From Fallopia convolvulus (Eukaryota > Streptophyta > Magnoliopsida > Caryophyllales > Polygonaceae): 64,000 nt of DNA. Location of the stretch: assembly GCA_964016875.1 (NCBI GenBank), contig OZ024734.1, positions 51,628,622 through 51,692,621 on the forward strand, in the 5' to 3' direction. Made by a program: the position numbers and the translations under genes. Below, one piece after another: positions 22,415-34,944 of the stretch; positions within the stretch are counted from its first letter, which is position 1, and every line of letters starts with the position of its first letter. Under the pieces are notes generated by a model that saw nothing but the letters and a program-made list of their open reading frames with translations, was not told where the DNA came from and ran no database searches.

Positions 22415-23334
22415 TCAAGTTGGAGCTAGGTCAAGACCCAACTTGTGAGAGAGGTAGAGGTGTTGCTTGTGAGGAAGGGCTTTAGTCATCAAATCTGCTA
22501 TCTGTTTTTCAGTAGGAATATAAGTTGTGCAAATTAAAGTACTTTGCACTCTTTCACGAATGAAGTGGCAGTCTAAATCCACATGCTTTGTTCTTTCATG
22601 GAAGCAAGGGTTTGCTGCCATTTGTTGTGCAACCCGGCTGTCACAAAACAGAGTGATTGGTGTTTCTACCTTCAACTTCAAATATGTAAGTAAATAGCTA
22701 CACCATATTAGTTCAGAAGTTGTGGATGCCATGCTTCTATACTCAGCTTCTGCGGACAATCTTGACACCGTTTTCTGCTTCTTCGTCTTCCATGATACTA
22801 AAGCATGCCCTAAATAAACACAGTATCCAGAAAGTGATCGCCGAGTAGTTAGACACGAACCCCAGTCCGCATCGATAAAACTAGTTAATTACAACTTGTC
22901 TTGCACTGGATAATGAAATCCCAATGTCATTGTTCCTTGCAAATATCGAAGGATATGCGTGGCAGCTTTCCAGTGGGGTGCTCTCGGATCAAAAATGAAT
23001 TGACTTAGATGTTGTATGCTGTAGGAAACATCTGGACGTGTTAAGGATAGATAAAGCAATCGACCAATGATTCTTCTGTATCTTTCTAGATCGTGCAATT
23101 TTTCCCCTTCATCTTGTCTCAACTTTAGCCCTGTAGGTAGTGGAGTGCTGACTGATTTACATTCAGACATATGGCAATCTTTAAAGATGTCTCTTATGTA
23201 TTTCTGCTGACTCAGAATGACACCCTCATCATCTCTGTATAACTCAACCCCCAGAAAATATCTAGCTAAACCTAGATCCTTGATGGTAAAGCGTGTATGC
23301 AAGGCTTCTTTGACGAGATTGATCTCTGCAGTGT
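22415..23334 (-). pseudogene. Copia element C: RT C-terminal part and RNase H
   Basis: Continuation of pol beyond the J insertion. RT palm/thumb blocks are visible as FTIKDLGLARYFLGVELYRD and RRIIGRLLYLSLTRPDVSYS. The connection block (DADWGSCLTTRRSLSGYCV) follows after a TAA at about 22887. RNase H starts with SRLSAEAEYRSMA and contains CDSRVAQQMAANP and HFIRERV. The frame ends just before the PPT. Together with 26343-28600 this is one polyprotein split by an LTR and broken by at least two stops. Confidence 0.88.
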
Positions 23335-26300
23335 TGTATTAACACCCCCTTCCCACCCTGGAGGTATTACCGCCAGTAACCCCGATTAAGACTAAACCGA
23401 AGCTACCCAAGGTTTTAAACTGACTGAACAAACTAAAAGAAACATTACAGCGGAATAAATACAATTGGTATTATACAAACCTTAACTTAAAAGAATAAAT
23501 AAATAGAACAACCTTCTATTTAAACAAAATCTTCAACAACTCTTCCTTGAGTTCTTATTTCTGAAACTCAACTTCGCTTTGAAGTAGTTCAGTCATGATC
23601 TTCACTCAAGTATAGCCATTGGAAACCTTTCTTCAACTTCTGGAGCTTCAAACATCTGAATCCTCCTCTTGAATCAACTTCCAAGAAATACTTGATGTGT
23701 CGTAAACCAACGATGGACACCAGCCGACCATATAAAAGAAAAGAAAATGGACGGGTTAGTCTAATGATAGACTAGCAAGCGGAGAATCTAACTTGGTTCT
23801 TATGGTTATAACTAAACATATTGGCATCCAAAATCCGAATAGACTCGGATTATGATCCAACAGTTAGCAGTCTTATAGAGAATAAGAAGGAGAGTCGCAT
23901 AGTCAAGAGAGAGAATACCACCGCTTGTGGTTTCTTTTAAGAAGCATAAACAATTGTTGGGAATTCATATTAATCACATAACATCTTGAAAAGCCTCCAT
24001 CGACTATTCAGATTAACTTAATCAAAGTTTGATTGAGAATCATTCATAACCGGAAGCAAGAATGGCTTTCCGACTAGACGAACCATTCAGGTATATTAAT
24101 GTGCCAAATGCACTTATCTTATATTACTTTCAAAACTTTTCACAGCCAAGTTGGTGGCTTTTAATCGGCTCGAACTACCGCCGAAATACTCTGGTATTGT
24201 AGAGATCATCGGAGTATTTCATCCATGGTCATCTACCCTGTACCGAGATCGCAGGACTTAAGCTATCCTTGATCCCTCATTTGCATATGGTGAGGTAGAG
24301 ATCCCAGAGGCCTATTACCAGGTCATCTACACTTCACCATGCCGAACCTACACTTAGCTAGAGTGCACATCAAACCCCTTGCCCAAGCACAAGGGAAGAG
24401 TCATAACTCACCATTAGGATTAGGCCCCTCCTAATGCAATATTGTTTTAAAGAGAGGATATGGAACCACGTTCCCCTCCCTGAAACTACCTTAATTCAAT
24501 AACAATGTCTCAGCGTGAGACAACATCCAAGGTCACCCATAACAGACCTAAATCCAGTTCTACCGCAAAACTGAATAAACAACATGGTCATTATTTCTAA
24601 CAAATATAACAACCTATCATATTTTAATAAGCATACAAGTTGTTCCCAACGCAAATATTAAATGGGATCCAATTCCTCATTTAATAACAATAACGCAAGA
24701 GAGAATCGTCCACTTGCCTAGAAGGCGTGCTCGACGTCCTTAGCAATTACAACAGTTATCTTTATAATCCTTCTGAAAAATATAACCAAAGGATTTCTCA
24801 ACAACGAGCTCACAGAAACACCTCTTAGTTGTATTCTCAACTCCTACAACTTTCTAATCGATAAACGATTTAATTTCCGGATATCGATATATAATAAATC
24901 CTTAGTTTTTATGTTTCAAGGAGCCATCTTGACGGAATTATAACTAATTATCCGCTTCACTTTTGAAACAATTTTCTAAATAAAAATTGTTCATTAGCAT
25001 CAGTTCTTAAAGAATATTAAATCTCGGATCAAACGGATTAACAATGAATCCAGAGTAATTATCCTAAGTCCTTTACCTGCCAATCGGTAACCAAAACTTG
25101 TATTCGCTATAACTGAAGATCCGGACGTCCGTTTCACGAGCGGTTTGAACCTGTGGGACCGTATCAATGTCAAGATTATAAAAATCATAAATTTAATTAG
25201 CAAAGAGGCATCGAAAGGCCCTTACGGTGGCTCCGCAACCAAACCGCTAATTAATTTCGATCGTATATACCTTCACTCGAGCCCATGGCTCGTTTGGCTC
25301 GATCCCCGAGCCCGAGGGTGGCTGGGCGTTTCCCGACAGCGGCCCTTCCTATAGGTGGTGGTCGTAGAGACCGGTGGTCATCGACGGTAACCCATAACGA
25401 GGCAGAGACACGCCGGCGGTGACGAATTCTCCTCTCCTGTGTCCACGTTCCGTCCTGTCCCTCTCCTTCTCGAACGGCAACAAGGTGTGCTGGTGTTACC
25501 TGGTGGTTGAAATTCCGGGATGGCCAAGAAGGAGGCCGGTGGTTGCCACCCAAAACAGGGGCGAGGCAGAGTGCGCACCGGCGATGAAGGATTCGAATTT
25601 CCATCTCCCCCGAGTCCGCTGTTCAGTCCCGATTTCTTTCTTGGATTTGTTTTCGCCTAGCAGCAGCAACGAGCATCACCTACAACAAGGAAGAATATGA
25701 TGATGATGATGATGATGATGATGGGCTGAGGAGACTGCCGGCGGTGAGATGAATTCTTTCTCCGAGTTCGTTTCGTCCTTATCTTGCTGGTTTCCTTCCT
25801 TTTTGAGACAACAAATTCGTAGACTTTGGTGAGACAATAAGATATGCCAGCGGGGAGAAATTCTATCTTCATCCAAAATTTATCTTGGTTCCTTCCTAAT
25901 TAAGAAAGAAAGAGGTGACTTTTAAAAATCAAAACCCGTCTCGGAACGGGACTCGCGTTAAGGCGGTAAAATTATGTACCTCGGGTGGAAAAACTTACTA
26001 AACGAAAAACGTCCCGTAAATTATGTAGACCAATAAAATCAATTTTTCATGATTTTATCACGCTACCTTGAATTTTTAAGGCTTCCGTTTCGTATTTTAA
26101 ATTCCTTCCGGTGCATAATTAAAAAGACGGCTTATCCAATAAATATTCTTTTTCCACTGAAAAATCCTAGAATTCACACCGATCCATAAAATCATTTCTT
26201 TGTGATTTTAGGATATCACCAAGAATTTTTCTAGGATTTAATCTCCAACAAAAATATTGGATTAAGCGTTAAAACGGACAAAAAGGTTAAAAGGATATCC

Positions 26301-26342
26301 GAGAAAAAATCAAAAATATCCTCAAAAACCGCAGTTATTACA
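23335..26342 (-). mobile_element. Element J: solo LTR, probable Tekay/Del-type chromovirus
   Basis: A 3.0-kb non-coding block sits cleanly between two pieces of the copia RT frame. On the minus strand it begins TGTAATAACTGCGG and ends GGGGGTGTTAATACA. Such TGTAATAAC starts and GGTGGGAAGGGGGTG ends are typical of long chromovirus LTRs. The flanking 5-mers (AGTGT and GTTGT) match at only three of five positions, so the duplication has decayed or my edges are off by a base. Short GC-rich frames at 25250-25700 and an (ATG)n repeat at 25697-25726 show no protein-family signal. The lack of a PBS or interior indicates LTR-LTR recombination. Confidence 0.72.
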
Positions 26343-28600
26343 GTTGTTGCCTGTCATCAATATATCGTCTACATACACTAGCATGGTTGTGAAAGAAGAA
26401 CCTTCTTCCTTAACAAACAAGGAGTAGTCTGCATGTGATTGTTTGTAACCTAGGGACACCAGAAACGAGCTTAACTCCAAGTTCCATTGCCTTGAAGCCT
26501 ACTTCAATCCGTGGAGAGATCTCTCCAATTTGCAAACCTTACCAGCTTTTGCATGTCCATACCCTTCTGGTATCTCCATGTAAATCTCTTCATCTAGATG
26601 TCTATGAAGAAAGGCGTTATTCACATCTAATTGATGTAAATCCCACTTCTTGGTCGTGGCTAAGGCAATTAGAATTCTTACGGTTGGCACCTTTGCAACT
26701 GGGGAAAATGTGTGCTTGTAATCCTTTCCCAGTTTTTGACTAAACCCTTTTACCACTAATCTTGCCTTGAATCTTTCAACATCTCCACTAAGCTTATATT
26801 TCACTTTGTAGACCCATTTGGACTTAATTGCTTTCTTGTCCGATGGCAATGTGGTTAGTGTCCAGGTTCCATTCCTTTCTAGTGCCTCTAATTCATCCTT
26901 CATGGCTTTAACCCATTCTGGGTTGCTTTGGGCCTCTTTGAATGTATGTGGTTCTTGGAAAGCCAATACATTTGCCAACGAGGCAAAGTATTCCTTCTTA
27001 GCTCCATTCACAACATAGTCTTTGTGCCATGCTGGTGCAGTTCTGGACCTTTTTTATCTTCTCAATTCTCGGTTCGTCACATCTGGTACAACTTCTGAAA
27101 CAATTGCTGAATCTGACCAGCAACAGCATCCGGCTGCGACAATGGTTCCCCTGTAATCCTTTATACATTACCATGCCTGCTTGTTGTAGCATTGTTCTGG
27201 TCCATGTCAACAACATGATTGCTCCAATCTTCATCTTCAAACTGCAGTTTTGCTGTTTGTTTGAGCAAGACATTTTCCTGGTTTGTTGTTGAATGTGTTT
27301 TCTCAAGAAAAGGGAAAACGTCTTCATGGAAAACCACATCTTTGCTTAAGAAGGTGGTTTTACTCTCCAAGTCATAGAGCTTATATCCATTGCAATCTTT
27401 TGGATATCAGATGAAAATACATTTTCTGCCTCTTGCTTCTAGCTTGTTCGTTGGTTTAGGTGCATTGTAACCAAAACATAAGCACCCAAACACCCTCATG
27501 TGCTCATAACTCGGTTTTTTGGAAAATAAAACTTCAAAAGGACTTTTCCATTTGAGGACAACCAAGGGCATTTTATTGATAATGTAAGTGGCCGCCAGAA
27601 CACACTCTCCCCAAAAAATTTTTCCCAACCCTGCTTGTATGCGCAGTGCTCTTGCTGTATCAAGCAGATGTTGATGTTTTCTTTCCACCAGTCCATTCTG
27701 CTCAGGCCGGTAGACCATGGTTTTCTGATGCACTATCCCCAACTGAGCAAACAATCCCTGACAAGCCCTGTTAATAAATTCTGACCCATTATCTGATCTA
27801 CAAGCCTTCGGAATCATTCCAAATTGATTCTGAATCACCTTCAAAAAATCTCTCAAAACCTGATAGACTTGTTGCTTTCTCTGCAACAAGACTGTCCATG
27901 TAGCTCTGCTACAATCGTCCACTATGGTGAGAAACCCTGTTTCACCATTCAACCATGTTGTCCTATAAGGACCCCAGTAATCAATATGAACTAACTTGAA
28001 TAAATGTTCAGTAATAGAAGCACTAGCATGTGAAGGCAATTTATGAAACTTAGCTAAATAGCAAACTTCACATAAGAAATTGTCTTGCAAAGGACCTTTG
28101 CAATTAGGTAAATGTGACATTTTTGACAAAGAAATATGTCCCATCCTTCTATGCAACAAACTCATATCAAAATTCCCAATAGTAGCACAACTATAATGTT
28201 CAGAATTAAACTTATTTAAAATTGATAAACTACTATCTCTTCCATTGCTCCTGCCTTTGACTCTGAATAATCCTCCAGATCCTTCACCAACTGCCACCAC
28301 TCTATTACTCCCATGGTCTTGCACCATGCAATAATCTTTGTAAAAATGTGTGACAAGATCTCTTGAAGCTACCACTTTACTAACAGAGAGCAAATTATAT
28401 CTAAATTCTGGGAGAAATAACACATCTGTGAGTATCAAAAACTCATTCAGTCTAACATCCCCCATAGTCTGGACAGTTTTTGCACTACCATCTGGTAATA
28501 CAATATGTACTGGATGTTTGACTGGGCGTGGATTGAGCAAAAGATCATAGAAAGATGTCATATGATCTGATGCTCCTGAGTCCACTATCCAATCTTCCAT
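26343..28600 (-). pseudogene. Copia element C: protease, integrase and RT N-terminal part
   Basis: The protease starts MEDWIVDSGASDHMTSFYD with an intact D-S-G. The pre-integrase block LLHRRMGHISLSKM and finger Cys residues (CEVCYLAKFHKL) follow. The integrase core has D in VHIDYWGPY, D in CRSDNGSEF and E in PEQNGLVERKHQHLLD. A TGA at about 27407 interrupts KCIFI-YPKDCNGYKLYD in frame. RT resumes at 27011 (WTLTTLPSDKKAIKSKWVYK, RLVVKGFSQKLGKDY) and, after a TAG at about 26499, reaches the active site VYVDD at about 26360-26376. J interrupts right after MTGNN. Confidence 0.9.
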
Positions 28601-28607
28601 GTGTCAA

Positions 28608-29528
28608 TTAATTTACTGCATTCAAAATAGAAGTTGTTATACCTGCAAAGTACATGTTTGAGCTGATCTCTTTTCCCTTTGAGGTTGAAGCTCCTCTCTG
28701 TCCACTGTTGTATCTATAACTAGTCTGTCGTGGACCTTGTCCTCCTCTGGTTTCAACATTCATAGCCCTCTCAGTTCTGTTGCTCTTGAAGGCTTCTTGA
28801 CAAGCATTCTGAAAATTATTCACTGCCTGCATCAGTTGCTGATCAATGCTGTATATGTGGTCACTAGCATTTCCGTACTCAAGTGGTGTCTCAGCCATGA
28901 TTTGACTCTCCATCCCTACATTGGCAGCCATTTTAGAGCCTTTCCGAGCTCTCTTTCCTTTCCACCAATCCGGGTACCCGACTATTTCGAAGCAATTATC
29001 CTTGATGTGACGTTTTTCTTTGCAGTGATAGCAAATCCGCTTATCCTTTTGCTTCCTGAAGTCTCTCTTGTCTGATCCAGACCCATTGCCTCTTCCAACA
29101 TCATGACCAACAACCCTACTGTTCTCATTTCTGCCATTCGACCTCATAGAACTTCCTTGATTTGCCAAGAAAGCCGACCCCTCACTAGGTAATCCGTTAG
29201 AAATCTGCTTCTGCTTTTCAACCCCTAGTACGAGCTTATATGCCTTGTTCACATCGGGCAATGGATCCATGGCCACGATCTGACTTTTGACCGTTTCATA
29301 ATCACTATTCAGGTTCATGAGAAAATCCATTAGTCTAGAGATATTCTCATGTGCTATGATCTTGCTAGTCAAGTTACACATACAGTTTTCCATTACACCA
29401 CAAAAGCAAACAGGAACACCAGCCATGTTTGACAACTCATCCCAACAACTCTTAAGTCGGCATTAATAATGAGTCACCGTAGAATTACCTTGTGTGATTT
29501 GGTTGAGCTCCTGGCGAAGCTGGTAGAT
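28608..29528 (-). pseudogene. Copia element C: gag, second part
   Basis: Gag continues from the B insertion site: IYQLRQELNQITQG, a TAA at about 29464, then CWDELSNMAGVPVC, the domain found in UBN2-type copia gags. The CCHC zinc knuckle CYHCKEKRHIKDNC fits C-x2-C-x4-H-x4-C and is followed by the aromatic YPDWWKGKR block. It ends with a stop just before the protease start. The other half is at 38681-39072. Confidence 0.87.
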
Positions 29529-30903
29529 TGATGAGGTATTTTCGGTGGTCGTTATACCTATCAAAGAATCCTTAACTTTACCAAACTCAGTAGAGCGGTA
29601 AGTAAGGGTCGATCCCACAGAGACTCATGTAAGTGTGTTATTTCTTAAGTGCCAAGTAACTAATATGGAGGTTTTGGATTGTAAATTCTAAACTACTATG
29701 AAAAATAGAAACTAACTAAGAATGTAAAAGATGGTTTTAATCAATTAAGATACAAGCGTGTTCAACTAATTAGATCCATCATGATATTGCTTTATTGATC
29801 ATCGATTCTCTTGATTCTCTCCTCACTCGATTAATCTATTGTGGATAATGATCCTACTAAGGATTAAGACCCGAACTTCAGATCTAGTTGATAGACCAAC
29901 CAGTTCTAACAACCCTAATTATCTAATAACCTAGAAGACCTTCTAGATTCAATTAAATAACAGCATGAAGATTCAAGTTATCAATAGAAACAAACACTTA
30001 GAGCAACCAGACATCTAAGTGACTTGTGAATTTATTCCCTACTTTAATCAACTTGTCCAACCGGTACTAAATCAATTAAAGTCTACTCTTGATCAAATTA
30101 ACTCCAACCGGTAATTAATCAGATTCAGTTTTAACTAGAAATTCAATTAGGTGATCAATCTAACAAAACCCTAGTTTAGATTCAATTAAGCACAGGGAAT
30201 AATTTCTATTCAAGTTCGTTGAGAATCAATTAAATCTCACAATCATACACAAATCATGACTTCACTAACTAGTCAAACACAAAGGAAAATTAGCAATGCA
30301 TAATTGAAATTGAAATCAAACTTACCAAGGTTCAAAGGTTCTTCCTTGAGAGAAAACCCTAGCCTCCAAAAGTTGATCAAAAGTTATCTAAAAATAATCT
30401 AACATAAAGTATTTATATGTCTCTAAAAATAACCCTCATAAGATATATCAAACACACATCTCGGCCAAAATACAAGCCCATAAGTCAAAATATCAAAGCC
30501 CAAAACCAAGACTCGGCCCAAAATATGATTCCGCTGAAAGCTCCAGATTGCGCGGCTTGGCACCATATTGCGCGGCCGCGCAATTCACACCCCGCGCAAT
30601 TGCTTCTCAGATGGCATTGCGCGGCGAGCTACGCGGCTTCGATCCAGCGCAATTGTTCTTCTTCTTGGCTCTTCATCCTAATGCATCCTAGCTTCCTTAG
30701 CCTCGTCCATCTCGTCCATCACCACCATGTTCCATCTGCACTCGCCCCGCTGTTGCTCCTGAACCTAAAAACCTGTAAAACCGAGCAAACCAGCGCATAA
30801 TACCCGACAACACAAAACCTAAAAACTACCTAAAAACTAACCAAAACCTAACCAAAACATATATAAAACATGCATCTAAACTACTCCTATATGCGAGCTA
30901 TCA
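29529..30903 (-). repeat. 3' LTR of element B
   Basis: 1375 bp, near-identical to 37305-38680. It contains the family-B GC cluster at 30541-30652. The GTGGGATCGACCCTTACTT landmark occurs in reverse near 29600. Confidence 0.95.
30541..30652 (-). repeat. Family-B GC word cluster in the LTR
   Basis: Contains the perfect 18-bp palindrome ATTGCGCGGCCGCGCAAT plus ATTGCGCGGCTTGG, CCCCGCGCAATTG and CATTGCGCGGCGAGC. The same cluster is in the other LTR at 38319-38430. Confidence 0.75.
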
Positions 30904-32369
30904 AATTCCCCCATGCTTAACCCTTGCTTGTCCTCAAGCAAGACATAAATCCAATCACACCATAGAAATGCAATCTTACATCCATCTCAAGTCAAACAAA
31001 CATTTCACATGTAATTAAAAACTCAACCAAGACTTCTCAGCATGCATTATGACTAGCAAAAAGTAAAGACCATTCATTCATTCTAGACCTCACCAAGGAA
31101 ATTGTGTTTTGCACTCAACACTCAAGTGTATAAAGGGTATGTGTTTCACTCAAAATCAACCAATGAAAACTAGACTGCCATATGCTTGCATCAAAGTTCT
31201 AAATCTCCACCGCTGGGGATCAAATACATAACAAAAATCATGAGGTCTTTTTCCGGCTTGTAATGGGGTCAAGGTAAAGAGACATTTGGAAGGGATATTA
31301 TTTGGCATGTGGTGCTAAATCCCGGATAAAGAACTAATCCTAAACCCAAACTTTACACTTCCTTTTCAATTCCTCCAACTTCTTTTTACCAACTACATTA
31401 CATTTACATTAAAGCACTTTGCTTCTTTTTTTTTTCTTTCTTTGCTTTTGCCTCTTTTCAACTCTTTCTTGCTTTGCTAATGAAGACTAATAACATTTAA
31501 GAACTTTTTTTTCTTTTGCTTATTTTGCAACAAACTTCATCTTCATTTTTTTTTCAACTTTGAACACAAGAGTTTATTTCCTCTTTTTCTACCTTTTTCA
31601 TCCAATTCCCCCATACTTATACATAACTTACACAATACAACCAAAACCCAAAGTCCTAAATCCCGGATTATGGGTCAAGCTTATTCGGCTATGGATCATT
31701 TTGTGGAGCAAATAAAAATAGGCTTAAGGCTCAAATAAGTGGGGTGTCAAAAACATGGATCTTGTAGGGTAGGAAGGGAAATAATAGGCTAATAAGAAAC
31801 ATTGCCTCAATCACTTTAATGCTATGCATTCAATCATATAAAGCAGTCTCAAAATAGAGTATTAACGCAAGTTCTAGAGCTAGATAATCATGGTGATACA
31901 CTCAAGAATGTAGAAAGCAATAATATCATAAAAGGCCAAAAATCAAATCTCACAAGGCTAATTGTTTTGTCTAGAACTTCAGAATGAATCTAAAACTCAA
32001 GCTAAATACATGCTCCATCCTATAATCAAGTCATTTAATCAATGATCATGCTTATATCATATCAACTTCAGTAAATCATGCAAATCATGGGTTAGAACTT
32101 ATACTTAACTTAGAAACACAAGAGGTATCAAACAATGGGGAAATAAGAACCTAAATGCAATATTTTTGTATTTTTTCTAATTTTTCTAATTTTTTTTTTC
32201 TTTTTCATTTTTCAGAATTTTAATCAATGCATGCAAAAAATTTTAAATATGACCTAAACTAATGCAACTATATGCAATGCAAACAAGTAATTCCCTTCCC
32301 CCATGCTTAAAACATACTTTGTCCCCAAAGTATAGTAAAAAGTGAAGGAAAGATAAAAACTCACAGAAC
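30904..32369 (-). other. 3' non-coding region and PPT of element B
   Basis: About 1.4 kb between ORF-1 and the 3' LTR, with T-rich runs and no gene. The polypurine tract lies against 30903. Part of it (31800-32340) is homologous, in reverse, to 58570-59114 of element H, and the 31650-31760 block recurs in element A at 10380-10500. Confidence 0.7.
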
Positions 32370-34109
32370 CTAGTTGTCCGGGTAATAGGGCGGAAAATAC
32401 TGTGTTGGTGGTGGCTGATACTCTGGATGAACCTCTGGCTGCGGTGGATAGTATGGTGGAATCTGATGAGCTGGTGGTGGCTGATATGGAGGGAACTGAG
32501 GATACGGTGGATCTGGAAAAGCGTACTGCGGATAAGACTGATGAGGAAGATAGCCCGCTGAACTCCAGCCATCCAATCTAGTGTTGAGCAGTCTGAACTG
32601 CTCATCCTGGCGGGCCTGAAATGCATCAATCTGTTGATCCTGATGAGTCTGATAAGATGTGAACCTCTGATCCACATAACCACGCATGTCCTGAAAACCC
32701 TGATCGATGTGAGATGTCATACTGTTGTAGCGCTGCGTGTTCTCCAACTGCATCTGTCGCATCATCTCCATCATCTGGCTGTAATGTGTATCACCTCCAG
32801 CTGGTATAGATGGGTCAAAGTGTTGCTGCTGAGTCTCCTCCTCAGACTCATCCTCCTCCTCTGTGTCTTCAGCCTCAGCGGACTCTTCCTCTTCCTCTTC
32901 TTCTTCTTCCTCAGCCATAGTGAAATCTTCATCCATGTCCTCCTCTTCAGACTCCTCAACAATAATTGGGGCCTTGTTCTTACCCCTAACTGGACCCCTA
33001 ACAGTAATCACATCCAAATCATCATCCTGGGGTTCAATGTACCAGTTAGCTGGGCTGTCTCCAATCTTGACTCGGCTCCCATCAGGAAGCTTCATTGCTC
33101 GCCCTGAATCTCCAAGCACCCAGTAGTAGGAGTTCTTGTAGAAATATAAGACCCCCATCTTCTTCAGCATAGTGAAGTTGATTGCCACCGGTGGGATATC
33201 AACTTGTAACCTGCTCAAATCAACGCCAAAGTGCTTGGCCAGATGGGTCACAATCCCACCAATACAGATAGCTCCTCCACCCTTGTTTGAAACATGGTAC
33301 ATATGATTCATCAGCATAGCACCCATCTGCATTCTTTTTCTTTTCAGCAAAGCAGCCAATACCGCCACATCTTTCTTTGGGCAATTGTTTCCACCCTCAC
33401 CCCGCCCATTCATGCTACCAGAAATAAACCGTTGAAAAACTTTGATGGCGGGATGAGTGATGGGAGAAGCCTTTTCTTGAGTTGGGTTATAAGTTCGTCT
33501 CCTTGTTATGGCTCTCCAGAAATGTTTATCAGCCCATGTAGCTTCAGTTTCAGTAAGCACCACATCATTGTCATAGATATGCAGGAATCCAAACGCATCA
33601 TTGACCTGTTTCAAAGTCATCTTCCTCCTTATACCTCCAAGCCAAAACTTAATTTCCCCTTCTTTTCTGAGATCGATGGACAAGCTACTTAGAAACTCTA
33701 GTGTTAAGCCCTTGTAAGTTGGTTCACACAGCTGTAAAAACTCGCCCATGCGTAAATGCGTTGCTATCTCATTCAACAAATGAGCAATCCCAAGCTCATT
33801 CATCAGAGTCCAATCAATAAACCTGGTTGCTTCCCATTTCCTATCCTTCAGAAGCTCAAATTTGATCACATGATTGTTCTTTGCCAAACTGATCCCAAAA
33901 CTTTCCTGAGTCCTTTCTCCCACCACAGCAGGGGGAGCATAAGCGGCTCGAGATGATGATGCAGTATCTCTCCTACTTCGTTTAGGAGCCATGGATACCA
34001 AAAATTTTACAGAAACCTGCACAACACCACAAACGGACAAGCAAACACAATTTTTGTTGTCCCGGCAAGGACAACCACAACAATATTTCAAGAATAATCG
34101 CTCAAACAC
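32370..34109 (-). CDS. Athila ORF-1 type protein of element B, intact frame
   Basis: An uninterrupted frame in the env position. The likely start is the Met at 33992 (MAPKRSRRDTASSSRAAY), giving about 540 residues. The N-terminal half carries the plant-transposon/Athila ORF-1 style domain (RKWEATRFIDWTLMNELGIA, SIDLRKEGEIKFWLGGIRRK, LTLKQVNDAFGF). A strongly acidic stretch follows, including a run of ten Glu. The C-terminal part is Gln-rich, then Pro/Tyr-rich (FPPYQPPPAHQIPPYYPPQ). I see no signal peptide or membrane span, so an envelope role is not supported. Keeping this frame while pol is absent suggests either recent origin or selection. Function is unknown. Confidence 0.75.
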   Translation of the reverse strand: MFERLFLKYCCGCPCRDNKNCVCLSVCGVVQVSVKFLVSMAPKRSRRDTASSSRAAYAPPAVVGERTQESFGISLAKNNHVIKFELLKDRKWEATRFIDWTLMNELGIAHLLNEIATHLRMGEFLQLCEPTYKGLTLEFLSSLSIDLRKEGEIKFWLGGIRRKMTLKQVNDAFGFLHIYDNDVVLTETEATWADKHFWRAITRRRTYNPTQEKASPITHPAIKVFQRFISGSMNGRGEGGNNCPKKDVAVLAALLKRKRMQMGAMLMNHMYHVSNKGGGAICIGGIVTHLAKHFGVDLSRLQVDIPPVAINFTMLKKMGVLYFYKNSYYWVLGDSGRAMKLPDGSRVKIGDSPANWYIEPQDDDLDVITVRGPVRGKNKAPIIVEESEEEDMDEDFTMAEEEEEEEEEESAEAEDTEEEDESEEETQQQHFDPSIPAGGDTHYSQMMEMMRQMQLENTQRYNSMTSHIDQGFQDMRGYVDQRFTSYQTHQDQQIDAFQARQDEQFRLLNTRLDGWSSAGYLPHQSYPQYAFPDPPYPQFPPYQPPPAHQIPPYYPPQPEVHPEYQPPPTQYFPPYYPDN

Positions 34110-34944
34110 TCACTTCCCCCACTACCTAGAACAATTTAATCAGATTTTAATCAAATTTTAATCAAATTATGGGTGGATTTCGGATTTATGCAAAAAGCTT
34201 AAATAAAACACGAATCTATGGTAGAATCATGCAATAAACAAACTTTTATGAAGAACTTAAGCCTAAATCCGAGCCTAAAGGGGTCAAATTCGGGTTTTTC
34301 TAATGAAACCTAGATCTAGATTTTACTAAATAAAAACCGAATTTGAATGGAGATTTGAGACACTTACTTGAATCCTTGTTGATTTTGATGTTGTTGGCTC
34401 GATTTGTGGTTGAAATCCCGACTTGAGAGCTTGAGAGGAGCTTGAAAGCAGGAGCTTCAATGGAGGAGGGAGAGGTTGAAGAGGAGAGTGGGCGGCGAAG
34501 TAGAGGGTGAAAGGATGGATCGGGTGTAATTAGAATATAACCCGAAAAAAATTGCCGATTGCGCGGCTTGGCGCTGGATTGCGCGGCCGCGCAATTGCGA
34601 AGCCACGCAATTGCCTCCCAGTTGGGATTGCGCGGCTTTGGGGCTATGGATTGCGTGGCCGCGCATTCAGCAGGCCAAGCCGCGCAATCCCAACTGAGTT
34701 GGTATTGCTCGGCTTGGTTACAGATTGCTTGGCCACGCAATTTTTTGTCCCTTTTCCGAGTATTTCTGTACTTCATGGCTGGCCCGAGTTTATCTAAAAT
34801 TTGAGGATTATTTCTACCTAAACTAACTAATAAAAACAAAATTTGTAAAACAGAAAACAAAAATCAAAGCAAAACTATCCTAAAACATGGGTTGCCTCCC
34901 AAGAAGCGCTTGTTTAACGTCATTATCTTGACGTAAAAAGGATA
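34110..34944 (-). other. Spacer between protease and ORF-1 of element B
   Basis: It begins at the protease end with the post-pol landmark (plus strand GGGTTGCCTCCCAAGAAGCG, about 34890) and carries a large family-B GC cluster at 34553-34745. The frames across it are GC-word translations without a domain. Confidence 0.65.
34553..34745 (-). repeat. Family-B GC word cluster before ORF-1
   Basis: Eight or more variants of ATTGCGCGGC/GCCGCGCAATTG, including ATTGCGCGGCCGCGCAATTG, interspersed with CCCAGTTGGGATTGCG-type links. Confidence 0.75.

Noticed and set aside
25251..25704. GC-rich overlapping frames on both strands that look like a gene
   Set aside because: They lie inside the long solo LTR J, have no domain, and several frames are open together only because of GC content.
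30417..30800. 127-codon frame on the plus strand, repeated almost identically at 38193-38576
   Set aside because: It is antisense inside the two LTRs of element B and spans the GC-word cluster. Its conservation reflects LTR identity, not coding.
32863..33126. Ser-rich frame on the plus strand
   Set aside because: Antisense of the acidic Glu-rich stretch of ORF-1.
34552..34804. Two overlapping 81-codon frames
   Set aside because: Translations of the GC-word cluster in different frames, not a protein family.
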